Origin: Simplicispira metamorpha
GTDB taxonomy: Bacteria > Pseudomonadota > Gammaproteobacteria > Burkholderiales > Burkholderiaceae_C
Reading direction: 5' to 3'
DNA: 64,000 nt
NCBI RefSeq assembly: GCF_004341365.1
Contig: NZ_SLXH01000010.1
Coordinates: 1-64,000, forward strand
In this document: piece by piece, positions 54,983-63,407 of the stretch
Layout of the letters: every line of letters starts with the position of its first letter
How positions within the stretch are numbered: the stretch's first letter is position 1
Made by a program: the position numbers and the translations under genes
The notes under the pieces: generated by a model
Told to the model about the DNA's origin: nothing
The model's input: the letters and a program-made list of their open reading frames with translations, nothing else
The model's database searches: none

Positions 54983-56227
54983 TCAGGCCAGCAGCGCCTG
55001 GGCAAACTCGCGGGCGTTGAAGGTTTCGAGGTCTTCGAGTTTTTCGCCCACGCCGATGAAATACACCGGAATGGGGCGCTCCTGCGCAATGGCGGCCAGC
55101 ACGCCGCCCTTGGCCGTGCCGTCCAGTTTGGTCACGACCAGGCCGGTCAGGCCCAGCGCATCGTCAAAGGCGCGCACCTGGGCCAGCGCGTTCTGGCCGG
55201 TGTTGCCGTCAATCACCAGCAGCACCTCGTGCGGCGCTGTGCCATCGGCCTTGGTGACCACGCGCTTGATTTTTTGCAGCTCCTGCATCAGGTGCAGCTG
55301 CGTGGGCAGGCGCCCGGCGGTATCGACCAGCACCACGTCCTTGCCACGCGCGCGGCCTGCGGTCACGGCGTCAAAGCTGACGGCAGCGGGGTCACCGCCT
55401 TCCTGGCTGACGATATCGACCAGGTTGCGGTCAGCCCACACCCCGAGCTGCTCGCGCGCAGCGGCGCGGAAAGTGTCGGCGGCGGCCAGCAGCACGCTGG
55501 CGCCCTCGTGGGCCAGGTGCTTGGTGAGTTTGCCAATCGACGTGGTTTTGCCCGCACCGTTGACGCCCGCCACCATGATCACGGTGGGGGTGTGCTGGCC
55601 AATGACCAGGGATTTTTCCAGCGGCTGGAGCAAATCGGTCAGCGCGTCGGCCAGCAGGCCCTTGACGGCGGCGGGATCGGTGGTTTTAGTGTCTTTGACG
55701 CGGCGCTTGAGGTCGGTCAGCAGCCACTGTGTGGCCTTGACGCCGGTGTCGGCCATGAGCAACGCCTCTTCCAGCTCCTCATACAGCGCGTCGTCGATTT
55801 GCGTGCCGGTAAAGACGGTGGCAATGCTGGAGCCCGTTTTGCGCAGCCCGGCCTTGAGGCGGTCGAGCCAGCCTTTGCGCTCGGCCGCTGTCGCTGTGGC
55901 GGTGGGCGCGGTTGCCAGCGCTGTGGTCGGTGGGGTGGCAGGGTGCGCCAGTGCGGGCACTGCGGTGGCCGGTTCTGCCGATCCCACCGATGGCGCAGCC
56001 ACAGGCACGGGCGCTGCCGCCGTCTTGGCCCCGAAAGGCTTGCGCAGCCAGTCCAGGGCACCGGCCACGGCGCCAGGTGCGGGCGCTGCGCTGGCAGGCG
56101 CTGGGGTGGGTGCCGCGGCTGCGGTGGTGGTTGCCGGGGGCGTGGGCGCTGCGGGCGTGGCCGTGGGCGCGGTCAGCGCATCCGGCACGGGCGGTGGAGG
56201 GGGTTTCTTTTTGAAAAAACTGAACAT
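54983..56227 (-). CDS. ftsY: signal recognition particle receptor FtsY
   Basis: The ATG at 56227 gives 414 residues starting FSFFKKKPPPPP. An unusual Ala/Pro/Thr-rich N-terminal part of about 100 residues takes the place of the acidic A domain. The NG domain follows with GVNGAGKTTSIGKL, DTAGRLPT and TKLDGTAKGG. FtsY docks ribosome-SRP complexes at the membrane. It is divergent from an M16 protease gene with only 29 bp between start codons. Confidence 0.97.
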   Translation of the reverse strand: MFSFFKKKPPPPPVPDALTAPTATPAAPTPPATTTAAAAPTPAPASAAPAPGAVAGALDWLRKPFGAKTAAAPVPVAAPSVGSAEPATAVPALAHPATPPTTALATAPTATATAAERKGWLDRLKAGLRKTGSSIATVFTGTQIDDALYEELEEALLMADTGVKATQWLLTDLKRRVKDTKTTDPAAVKGLLADALTDLLQPLEKSLVIGQHTPTVIMVAGVNGAGKTTSIGKLTKHLAHEGASVLLAAADTFRAAAREQLGVWADRNLVDIVSQEGGDPAAVSFDAVTAGRARGKDVVLVDTAGRLPTQLHLMQELQKIKRVVTKADGTAPHEVLLVIDGNTGQNALAQVRAFDDALGLTGLVVTKLDGTAKGGVLAAIAQERPIPVYFIGVGEKLEDLETFNAREFAQALLA

Positions 56228-56256
56228 TGCAGGGGTTCTTAGAATCACTCCATTCT

Positions 56257-57732
56257 ATGAAACGCGCTATCTCCCTCCTGGGCCTGCTGGCCTGCACCGT
56301 GGCCGGGGCGCAAGCTCCGGCGTCCTCAACCTCTGCCAGCGCAGCGCCGTCCGCCCCCACAGCGGCTGCGGCGGTGGACGCGGCCGCTGCTGCGCAGGCC
56401 AGCACGGCCTCTGGCGCGCAGCAGTTCCAGCTGGCCAACGGCATGCAACTGATCGTGCAGCCCGATCGGCGCGCGCCCACGGCGCTGCACATGGTCTGGG
56501 TGCGCGTGGGCGCGATGGACGAGGTCGATGGCACCTCGGGCGTGGCCCATGTGCTCGAACACATGATGTTCAAGGGCAGCACCAAGCTGGCGCCGGGCGA
56601 GTTCTCGCGCCGCGTGGCGGCCCTGGGCGGCTCGGAAAACGCTTTCACCAGCCTCGATTACACGGGCTACTACCAGCAGATTCCGTCCGACCGGCTGGAG
56701 CAGGTCATGCGCCTGGAGGCCGACCGCTTTGCTCACAATCGCTGGCCCGATGCCGAGTTCCGCAAAGAGATCGAGGTGGTCAAGGAAGAGCGCCGCATGC
56801 GCACCGAAGACCAGCCGCGCGCACTGCTCATCGAGCAGCTCAGCGCCGCCACCTTCACTGCCTCACCGTACCGCCGCCCGGTGGTCGGCTGGATGAGCGA
56901 CCTGGACGCAATGACGCCCGCAGACGTGCGCCAGTTCCACCGCCAGTGGTATGTGCCCGCCAACGCCGCGGTGGTGGTGGTGGGCGATGTGGACGTGCGC
57001 AAGGTGCGCGCACTGGCCGAAAACACCTATGGCCGCATCCCTGCCCGCGCCGTGCCCGTGCGCAAGCCGCGTGCCGAGCCGCCCCAGATGGGCCTGCGCC
57101 GCATCACCGTCAAGGCGCCCGCCGAGCAGGCTTACGTGGCGCTGGCGTTTCGTGCGCCCACGCTGGCACGGGTAGAGGCCCTGACCGACGCCGACCGCGA
57201 TGCGCTGGCGCTGGTGGTGCTCTCGGCCGTGCTCAGCGGCTACGACGGTGCCCGCCTGGAGCGCGCCCTGAGCCAGGGCCCCGAGCGCGTGGCCGATAAC
57301 GTGGGCAGCGGTGCCTCGGTGGTGGGGCGCGGGCCGGGCATGTTCATGCTGACGGGGGTGCCCGCGCAGGGCAAAACCGCCCAGCAGGTGGAAGACGCCC
57401 TGCGCGCCGAAGTGGCTCGCGTGGCCCGCGAGGGCGTGGGCAGCGCCGAGCTGGAGCGCGTCAAAACCCAGTGGGTGGCCAGCACCGTGTACCAGCGCGA
57501 CTCGCTGCACGGCCAGGCCAGTGATCTGGGCAGCAACTGGGTGCAGGGCCTGCCGCTGGACGCCGAAGACCGCCTGCTGACCCTGCTGCGCGCTATCACC
57601 CCCGAGCAGGTGCAGGCCGTGGCCCAGCGCTATTTCGGTGATGACCAACTCACTGTGGCCACCCTAGCGCCCCAGCCCCTGGACCCACAACGCAAGCGTC
57701 CGGCTGCCGCCGCAGGCGCCATGCGCCACTGA
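56257..57732 (+). CDS. M16 zinc metalloprotease (active subunit)
   Basis: It has 491 residues. A signal peptide ending AGAQA is followed by a Ser/Ala-rich linker and the inverted zinc motif HVLEH (H98, E101, H102). The downstream Glu ligand region is HNRWPDAEFRKEIEVVKEERR (split). It is periplasmic. The following gene encodes a second M16 protein without the zinc motif, so the two probably form a heterodimer like other bacterial M16B pairs. Confidence 0.93.
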   Translation: MKRAISLLGLLACTVAGAQAPASSTSASAAPSAPTAAAAVDAAAAAQASTASGAQQFQLANGMQLIVQPDRRAPTALHMVWVRVGAMDEVDGTSGVAHVLEHMMFKGSTKLAPGEFSRRVAALGGSENAFTSLDYTGYYQQIPSDRLEQVMRLEADRFAHNRWPDAEFRKEIEVVKEERRMRTEDQPRALLIEQLSAATFTASPYRRPVVGWMSDLDAMTPADVRQFHRQWYVPANAAVVVVGDVDVRKVRALAENTYGRIPARAVPVRKPRAEPPQMGLRRITVKAPAEQAYVALAFRAPTLARVEALTDADRDALALVVLSAVLSGYDGARLERALSQGPERVADNVGSGASVVGRGPGMFMLTGVPAQGKTAQQVEDALRAEVARVAREGVGSAELERVKTQWVASTVYQRDSLHGQASDLGSNWVQGLPLDAEDRLLTLLRAITPEQVQAVAQRYFGDDQLTVATLAPQPLDPQRKRPAAAAGAMRH

Positions 57733-57753
57733 ACACCCCACCGGACTGGTCTG

Positions 57754-59106
57754 ATGATTACTATTAAAAGAGTAGCTGCTCGCGTTTTCCTGGTAAGCGC
57801 TGGAGTCGTTTTTTATGCCCAATCTGCTTGGGCTTTACTGCCCATACAACACTGGCGCGAGCCCAGTGGTGCGCAGGTTTGGCTGGTTGAGAGCCCGGCC
57901 ATCCCCATGGTCGATGTGCAAATCGACTTTGACGCCGGCAGCCGCCGCGATCCCGCGCCCCAGGCGGGCCTGGCCAGCGCCGTGGCCGGCATGGCCAGCA
58001 AAGGTGTGCGCGCTGTGGGCGATGCGCCCGCGCTCGATGAGAACGCCCTGGGCGAAGCCTGGGCCGACCTGGGCGCCAGCCTGGAAGTCAGTGCCAGCAA
58101 CGACGCGCTGGCGTTTTCGCTGCGCTCGCTCACGGTTCCCGATCTGCTGGACAAGGCCGCGCACCTGGCTGCACGCCAATTGGCCGAGCCCGCCTGGCCC
58201 GAAGATATCTGGCAGCGCGAACAAGCCCGCTGGAGCGCCGCCATCCGCGAATCGCGCACCCGACCGGCCACGGTGGCGGGCGAGGCGTTTGCCAGCGCCG
58301 TCTATGGCAGCCACCCCTATGGCCAGCATGTAACGGAAGAATCGCTGGCACGCATCCACGTGGCCGAGATGGCGCAATTCCACAGCCGCTACCTGCAAGC
58401 CTGCCGCGCCCGCGTGGCCATCGTCGGCGCCGTCAACCGTGAGCGCGCCCAAGCGCTGGTGGCCACGCTGCTGGCGCGCCTGCCTGCTGCCGATGCCGCC
58501 GCCTGCGCACCGCAGCCCGCCGTGCCCGAAGTGCAGCCGCTGGCCGCGCCCGTGCAGCAAAACATTGCCTTTGCCTCGGCCCAGGCGCATGTGCTCATGG
58601 GCCAGCCCGGCTTTGCCCGCAGCGACCCGGATTTTCTGGCACTGCTGGTGGGCAACCACATTTTGGGCGGGGGCGGTTTTGTCTCGCGCCTGACCGAAGA
58701 AGTGCGCGAAAAGCGCGGTCTGAGCTACAGCGTGTACAGCGGCTTCAACCCCGGCCTGCACGCGGGCGCCTTTGTCATCAGCCTGCAAACCCGGCCCGAC
58801 CAGGCCGCGCAGGCGGTGCAGGTGGCGCGCGAGGTGCTCACCCGCTTTGTGGCCCAGGGCCCCACGCCCGCCGAGCTGCGCGCCGCCAAAGACAACCTCA
58901 TCGGCGGCTTTGCCCTGCGCATCGACAGCAACCGCAAGCTGCTGGGCAACGTGGTCAACATTGCCACCAACGGCCTGCCGCTGGACTACCTGGAGCACTG
59001 GCGCCAGCGCGTGGAGGCCGTCACGGTGGCCGACATCCGCGCCGCCATGCAGCGCAAATTGCAGCCCGAGCGCATGGTGACCGTCACCGTGGGCGCCCAG
59101 CCATGA
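57754..59106 (+). CDS. M16-family protein without zinc site (partner subunit)
   Basis: It has 450 residues. The fold matches M16 peptidases (HILGGGGFVSRLTEEVREKRGLSYSVYS is the typical C-terminal-domain signature) but no HxxEH is present, so it is probably the substrate-binding partner of the upstream protease. A signal peptide ends SAWA. The codons for about residues 2-20 are a copy of the dispersed intergenic repeat. Confidence 0.9.
   Translation: MITIKRVAARVFLVSAGVVFYAQSAWALLPIQHWREPSGAQVWLVESPAIPMVDVQIDFDAGSRRDPAPQAGLASAVAGMASKGVRAVGDAPALDENALGEAWADLGASLEVSASNDALAFSLRSLTVPDLLDKAAHLAARQLAEPAWPEDIWQREQARWSAAIRESRTRPATVAGEAFASAVYGSHPYGQHVTEESLARIHVAEMAQFHSRYLQACRARVAIVGAVNRERAQALVATLLARLPAADAAACAPQPAVPEVQPLAAPVQQNIAFASAQAHVLMGQPGFARSDPDFLALLVGNHILGGGGFVSRLTEEVREKRGLSYSVYSGFNPGLHAGAFVISLQTRPDQAAQAVQVAREVLTRFVAQGPTPAELRAAKDNLIGGFALRIDSNRKLLGNVVNIATNGLPLDYLEHWRQRVEAVTVADIRAAMQRKLQPERMVTVTVGAQP
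57756..57815 (+). repeat. dispersed intergenic repeat, copy 14, inside the M16 partner signal peptide
   Basis: ATTACTATTAAAAGAGTAGC, then TGCTCGCG and TGGTAAGCGCTGGAGTCGTT. These match the family order (ACTATTAAAA, AGCTGCTCGCG, AAGCGCT, GAGTC). The frame is open through it and continues into the mature protein. Confidence 0.82.
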
Positions 59107-59891
59107 GCGCGCGCTTGAGCCCCGCGCAGGTGGCCGCCGCGCTGCGCCGCGCCAGCACGGCCAGCCCTGGCGCAGCGTCATCCGGGCAGACCTTGCCCGG
59201 TCAGCGCCCGCCACGCGCTGCGCAGGCCCTGGGCGCTGGCACCACCAACAGCGCACCCCAGCGCGGCGCCAAGGCCCCCGCTGCGCCAGCGGCCCCGGCA
59301 GGCTCGCCCGCGCTCCGCAGCGGCGCGGGCGAAATCCGCATCATCGGCGGGCAGTGGAAGCGCACGCGCCTGCCCGTGCCCCATTTGCCCGGCCTGCGCC
59401 CCACGCCCGACCGCGTGCGCGAGACCCTGTTCAACTGGCTGGGCCAGGACTTGTCGGGCTGGCGCTGTCTGGACGCTTTTTCCGGCACCGGTGCGCTGGG
59501 GCTGGAGGCGGCCTCGCGCGGTGCGGCCAGCGTGTGCATGGTCGAGCAAGACGCCGCCCTGGTCGCGCGCTTGCAGGGGCTGTGCCAGCGCTTGCAGGCC
59601 AGCGCCGTGCAAGTGCGCCGGGGCGATGGCGTGGCGCAGTTGCGCCAGTGCGCACCGGCCAGCCTGGACTTGGTGTTCATCGACCCGCCGTTTGATGGCG
59701 ATTTGTTCCTGCCCGCATTGCAAGCGGCTGCGGCAGTGCTGGCGCCCCAGGGCCTCATCTACCTGGAGGCGCCCACCGCCTGGGCCGATGCCGAACTGGC
59801 GCCACTGGGTCTGGCACTGCAACGCCACCTGCGGGCGGGCGCAGTGCATGCCCACCTGCTGCGGCCCATTGCCAAGATCCATCAAATTTGA
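59103..59891 (+). CDS. rsmD: 16S rRNA (guanine966-N2)-methyltransferase RsmD
   Basis: The conserved part begins at about residue 77 (IRIIGGQWKRTRLPVP) and carries the SAM motif DAFSGTGALGLEAASRGA and the catalytic DPPF. The first 76 residues are a low-complexity Ala/Pro/Ser-rich extension not needed by the family; the ATG overlaps the M16 stop (ATGA), which supports translation from here. Its TGA stop is provided by the adjoining intergenic repeat. Confidence 0.92.
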   Translation: MSARLSPAQVAAALRRASTASPGAASSGQTLPGQRPPRAAQALGAGTTNSAPQRGAKAPAAPAAPAGSPALRSGAGEIRIIGGQWKRTRLPVPHLPGLRPTPDRVRETLFNWLGQDLSGWRCLDAFSGTGALGLEAASRGAASVCMVEQDAALVARLQGLCQRLQASAVQVRRGDGVAQLRQCAPASLDLVFIDPPFDGDLFLPALQAAAAVLAPQGLIYLEAPTAWADAELAPLGLALQRHLRAGAVHAHLLRPIAKIHQI

Positions 59892-59938
59892 TAGCTGCTA
59901 GCGCCCGCTGTATGGGCGTTAGAGCCTGTTTTGACCTG
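59884..59938 (+). repeat. dispersed intergenic repeat, copy 15
   Basis: AAATTTGATAGCTGCTAGCG, then CCCGCTGTATGGGCGTTAGAG and CCTGTTTTGACCTG. It begins inside the last codons of rsmD. Confidence 0.88.
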
Positions 59939-60110
59939 TATTTGGTGGGGTGTGCGTTGGCTTTTTGTGCAGGGGTGTACGCTGCATAATCGCCGCTTTC
60001 GCAGCAGCAGTGCAGCGGCACTGGCAGTGCAGCGTCCCTTACCGTGCCGTAGCAGACCGCCAGGTAGATGGCTGCTGTTTTCTTTGCCCTCTTTTTCAGG
60101 AAAAACCGCC

Positions 60111-60608
60111 ATGGCCCTCGACGTGCATGCCATTTACCCCGGCACCTTTGATCCCATCACCCTGGGCCACGAAGACCTGCTGCGCCGCGCCGCGCAGCTG
60201 TTTGGCCGCGTGACGGTGGCCGTGGCCATGGCACACCACAAAAAAACCCTGTTCAGCCTGGAAGAGCGCATGGACATGGTGCGCCAAGCCCTTCAGGACT
60301 GTCCGCAAGTGCAGGTCGAGCCCTTTGAAGGCCTGGTGACCGAGTTTGCTGCTGCCCGGGGCGCCCAGGCCATGGTGCGTGGCCTGCGCTCGGGCACTGA
60401 TTTTGACTACGAGGCCCAGCTGGCCGGCATGAACCGTGCCTTGCAGCCGCAGATCGACACCGTATTCCTCACCCCCGCCAGCCAGTACCAGCACATCAGC
60501 AGCACCCTGGTGCGCGAGATTGCCACGCTGGGCGGCGATGCGGCGCAGTTTGTCTCGCCCGCCGTGTGGGATCGGCTGGTACACAAGTTGCGCGCCAACG
60601 CGCGTTGA
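60111..60608 (+). CDS. coaD: pantetheine-phosphate adenylyltransferase
   Basis: It has 165 residues, the family length. The nucleotidyl-transferase motif is TLGH (17-20) after YPGTFDPI, and ISSTLVRE is near residue 128. It makes dephospho-CoA from phosphopantetheine and ATP, the step just before CoaE, encoded 49 kb away in this window. The ATG at 60111 follows AGGAAAAA; the open frame upstream has no support. Confidence 0.97.
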   Translation: MALDVHAIYPGTFDPITLGHEDLLRRAAQLFGRVTVAVAMAHHKKTLFSLEERMDMVRQALQDCPQVQVEPFEGLVTEFAAARGAQAMVRGLRSGTDFDYEAQLAGMNRALQPQIDTVFLTPASQYQHISSTLVREIATLGGDAAQFVSPAVWDRLVHKLRANAR

Positions 60609-60657
60609 GTGGAGCGGCGGAGACGGGCGCCACTGCCTGCGCCTGCCGCCCACGCAC

Positions 60658-60701
60658 AAAAAAGCCGCCGCCCGCAGCACTGCGCGGACGGCGGCTTTTT
60701 T
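60658..60701. terminator. bidirectional terminator between coaD and the BON gene
   Basis: AAAAAAGCCGCCG and CGGCGGCTTTTTT flank an 18-nt loop; both strands have a T run. It separates convergent genes. Confidence 0.92.
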
Positions 60702-60712
60702 GCGCGCTGGTG

Positions 60713-61027
60713 TTATGGGCGCACCACGATGCTGTTGCGCACCTCACGCACATGCTGGGTGTTGCGGGCAATCGATTCGGCTCGGTCTTTTTCTGCCTGC
60801 GACTTGGCAAAACCGGACAGTTGCACGGTGTTGTTGAGTGTTTCCACGCTGATGGCTGCGGCAGAGACGACGGGGTCTTCGGTCATCTTGGCCTTCACGG
60901 CGGCGGTGATGCCAGCGTCATCCACATAAGAGCCCACAGTTTGCTGGTGGCGGGCTACCGAGCAGCCCGTGGTGACGATGGTGATGCCTGCAAGAGCGGC
61001 AAAAGCGATGGCGCGTACATATTTCAT
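60713..61027 (-). CDS. BON-domain lipoprotein (OsmY-like)
   Basis: It has 104 residues: a lipoprotein signal ending VTTGC (Cys22), then one BON domain (DDAGITAAVKAKMTEDP to VREVRNSIVV). BON proteins bind envelope surfaces and are often induced by osmotic or stationary-phase stress. It starts a run of three small minus-strand genes that all look like stress or envelope proteins. Confidence 0.88.
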   Translation of the reverse strand: MKYVRAIAFAALAGITIVTTGCSVARHQQTVGSYVDDAGITAAVKAKMTEDPVVSAAAISVETLNNTVQLSGFAKSQAEKDRAESIARNTQHVREVRNSIVVRP

Positions 61028-61068
61028 GGTTTTTTCCTTGGTGGATGTTGGGGATGGGGCTGTCAGTA

Positions 61069-61512
61069 TCAGGTATTGCTGCCCTGCCGACGCGACAGCA
61101 GCAACACTGCGGCCGTCAGCGCCGCGCCGGTGGCAGCGGCAATCGCCATGGATTTGCCAGGCTGGTTTTTCACGTACTCCGTGGTAGCGGCGGTGCAGTC
61201 GTCCATCTGCCTGCGCAGCACAGCATGCTTTTGCGCGCAGTAGCCAATGCTGCGCGAGGCCAAGGCCTGTGCCTTGGCGGCCAGGTCGCCGATGGCGGGC
61301 TCTGCGCTCTCGCGCAGTCCCTGCACGCTGTGCGCAGCCTTGTCCAAAGACTGGTCGGCGGCGCTGCGGGTGGCTTGGATGGCGCTTTGGGCGCCTTGCA
61401 GTGCGCTGTCCGTCAGGTGGCGCGCGGTATCGGCCAGATGCTGGACGGTATCGCTGGCTTGGGCGCTGGCGCGGGTATCAGTGGAGGGGGTGTTGGTGGG
61501 TGTGGTGTTCAT
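61069..61512 (-). CDS. DUF883/ElaB-YqjD-like membrane-anchored protein
   Basis: It has 147 residues: a long amphipathic helical region (about 20-110) rich in Ala, Gln and Ser, then NQPGKSMAIAAATGAALTAAVLLL and RRQ, a C-terminal anchor typical of the YqjD/ElaB family, some members of which tether ribosomes to the inner membrane in stationary phase. The match is clear at the C-terminus and weaker elsewhere. Confidence 0.7.
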   Translation of the reverse strand: MNTTPTNTPSTDTRASAQASDTVQHLADTARHLTDSALQGAQSAIQATRSAADQSLDKAAHSVQGLRESAEPAIGDLAAKAQALASRSIGYCAQKHAVLRRQMDDCTAATTEYVKNQPGKSMAIAAATGAALTAAVLLLSRRQGSNT

Positions 61513-61560
61513 GGCGAAAGTCCTGAATGAGAGTGGAGGCTGGTCGGGGTGCGTGACAGA

Positions 61561-61725
61561 TCACCGTCGCTTGATCAGACCGATGACAAAACTCACCACG
61601 GCCATGATCACGAAGATGAAAAACAAGATCTTGGCGATATCCACAGCCCCGGCGGCAATGCCACCAAAACCGAAAATGGCTGCGATCAAGGCGATGACCA
61701 GAAAAACGACGGCGTAGTGCAACAT
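61561..61725 (-). CDS. DUF1328-family small membrane protein
   Basis: It has 54 residues with two hydrophobic helices ([39 protein letters not shown]) and a basic end. This is the YtjA/DUF1328 family, common, of unknown function and often stress-induced. The ATG at 61725 follows AGGAGCC by 3-4 bases. Confidence 0.9.
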   Translation of the reverse strand: MLHYAVVFLVIALIAAIFGFGGIAAGAVDIAKILFFIFVIMAVVSFVIGLIKRR

Positions 61726-61873
61726 GCCTGGCTCCTTGTGTGGTGGTGCGCTGTGCAATCGACTGTAGGTGGTGTTGCACCAGGCCGTTGTGGGTGTCAG
61801 ACGTCCGAAGGCGTCAGCATCCGGGCCGCACGCATGTAGGACAGCGCTTGACTGCGGATGGCCCAGGGCCTGT

Positions 61874-63259
61874 TCAGACAGTCAGGTCGCTGGCGCGGCG
61901 GCGCGGGGTGTCGCCGCTCGAATCGGGTGTGGGCAGGATGGCAGACACCAGCGTGCCCTCACCCGGCGTGGAGCTGACCGTCAGGCGCCCGCCAGCGGCC
62001 TCTACGCGCTGGCGCATGCCTGCCAGGCCATGCGATGTGCGGCCAATGCCAGAGAGGTCAAAACCCTGGCCGTCGTCGCGGATCTGCACCGCCACATGCT
62101 GGGGGTGGTTGTGTACCGTGACCAGTACCTTGTGTGCGTGGGCGTATTTGCCGATGTTGGTGAGGGACTCCTGCACCATCCGGTACACCGTGAGCTGGGT
62201 GGCATCGCTCAGTTCTACGGTTTCCAGGTTGGTTTGCACTTCAAGGCCGGCCCGTTCCGCAAACTCGCGCGTCAGTATCTCCAGCGCCGCCGTGAGCCCG
62301 AGGTTGGACAGCGAAGACGGGCGCAGGTCTTCAATGATGCGCCGTTTGAGGGCGATGACGCCATTGAGCGTTTCGCTCAGATGGCGCAGGCGCTCCAGCA
62401 CTTCGGGTGCCTGCGTATCCAGGCGGGATTTCAGGCGTGCCACGTCCAGTTTGGCCGCTGTCAGCAGAGCGCCGAGTTCGTCGTGCAGTTCACGGGCCAG
62501 ATAGCCGCGTTCGTCTTCACGCACTTGCTGCAAATGGTTGGCCAGCGCCGACAGCGAGGCCGTGCGCTCGCGCACCAGGCCTTCCAGGCGCGCGCGTTCG
62601 TGTTCCAGCACCTCTTGCTCGCGCTCGGTGGCGCGTTGCAGGGCATTGGTCTGGCGCAGGTACATGTAAAAGGCCAGCAGCCCGATGGCCGTGACGGTGG
62701 CAATGCCCAGGCGCGAGAGGTGCAGCGAGCGCTGCACTTCGACCTGGCTGCTGACGACGCGCTGGGTATTGCGCTCCAGCAGGGCGCGCCCATAGCGGCG
62801 GATGGCGTCCATGTTTTCCTTGCCAACATCGCTGAACATGACGAACTTCCAGGCGTCTTCATTGCCTTGGCGGTACAGCTGCAGGCTCAGCTCCATTTCC
62901 GAGAGCTTGCGCGATATTTGCCGCGAGAGTTGTGCAAAGTCGGCCATGTCTTCGGGGGACTCGGCCAGCAGGGTGCGCAATTCATCCAGGTTGCTATTGA
63001 CGGTGGATACCGCAACCTCGTAGGGTTGCAGGTAGCGTTCGTCCTCGGTCAGCAGGTAGCCACGGTGGCCGGTTTCTGCATCGAGCATGCTTTGCAGCAG
63101 CCGGTTGACGGAGGAGTGTGCGGCCTGGTTGTGCGCCATGGTTTGCAGCGCGCGGTGCGAGCGTTGGTAGCCCGATTCGTTGATGGCAATCAGGGCCAGC
63201 GCCGCCAGCACGGCCAGTGGCAGGCTGATGGCAATTTTGTGCAGTTGGGACCAGCGCAT
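61874..63259 (-). CDS. sensor histidine kinase (CHASE3, NarL-type partner)
   Basis: It has 461 residues: membrane helix near 9-27, a periplasmic CHASE3-like helical domain (about 30-175, containing [14 protein letters not shown]), a second helix near 185-203, a coiled coil, a HisKA_3 dimerisation domain with ELHDELG (His phosphosite) and an HATPase domain with DDGQGFD. GGAGG precedes the ATG at 63259. A response regulator is divergently encoded. The signal is unknown. Confidence 0.93.
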   Translation of the reverse strand: MRWSQLHKIAISLPLAVLAALALIAINESGYQRSHRALQTMAHNQAAHSSVNRLLQSMLDAETGHRGYLLTEDERYLQPYEVAVSTVNSNLDELRTLLAESPEDMADFAQLSRQISRKLSEMELSLQLYRQGNEDAWKFVMFSDVGKENMDAIRRYGRALLERNTQRVVSSQVEVQRSLHLSRLGIATVTAIGLLAFYMYLRQTNALQRATEREQEVLEHERARLEGLVRERTASLSALANHLQQVREDERGYLARELHDELGALLTAAKLDVARLKSRLDTQAPEVLERLRHLSETLNGVIALKRRIIEDLRPSSLSNLGLTAALEILTREFAERAGLEVQTNLETVELSDATQLTVYRMVQESLTNIGKYAHAHKVLVTVHNHPQHVAVQIRDDGQGFDLSGIGRTSHGLAGMRQRVEAAGGRLTVSSTPGEGTLVSAILPTPDSSGDTPRRRASDLTV

Positions 63260-63407
63260 GGAACCCTCCGGGGCGGAAATGGTGAATTTCTGGATAATGC
63301 GGCCACGCCCGCCAGCGGTTGCCGCAGGCACCGCTTGTGCGGTTCAATGTATGGCCACATCGTGGTGTTGCGGGCAGACAGAGCTGCCGTTGCGGAAAGT
63401 AGGCTCA

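Noticed and set aside
54870-57299. 809-residue plus-strand frame spanning the ftsY and M16 region.
   Set aside because: It is antisense to ftsY and in a wrong frame over the M16 protease; both of those have clear family motifs.
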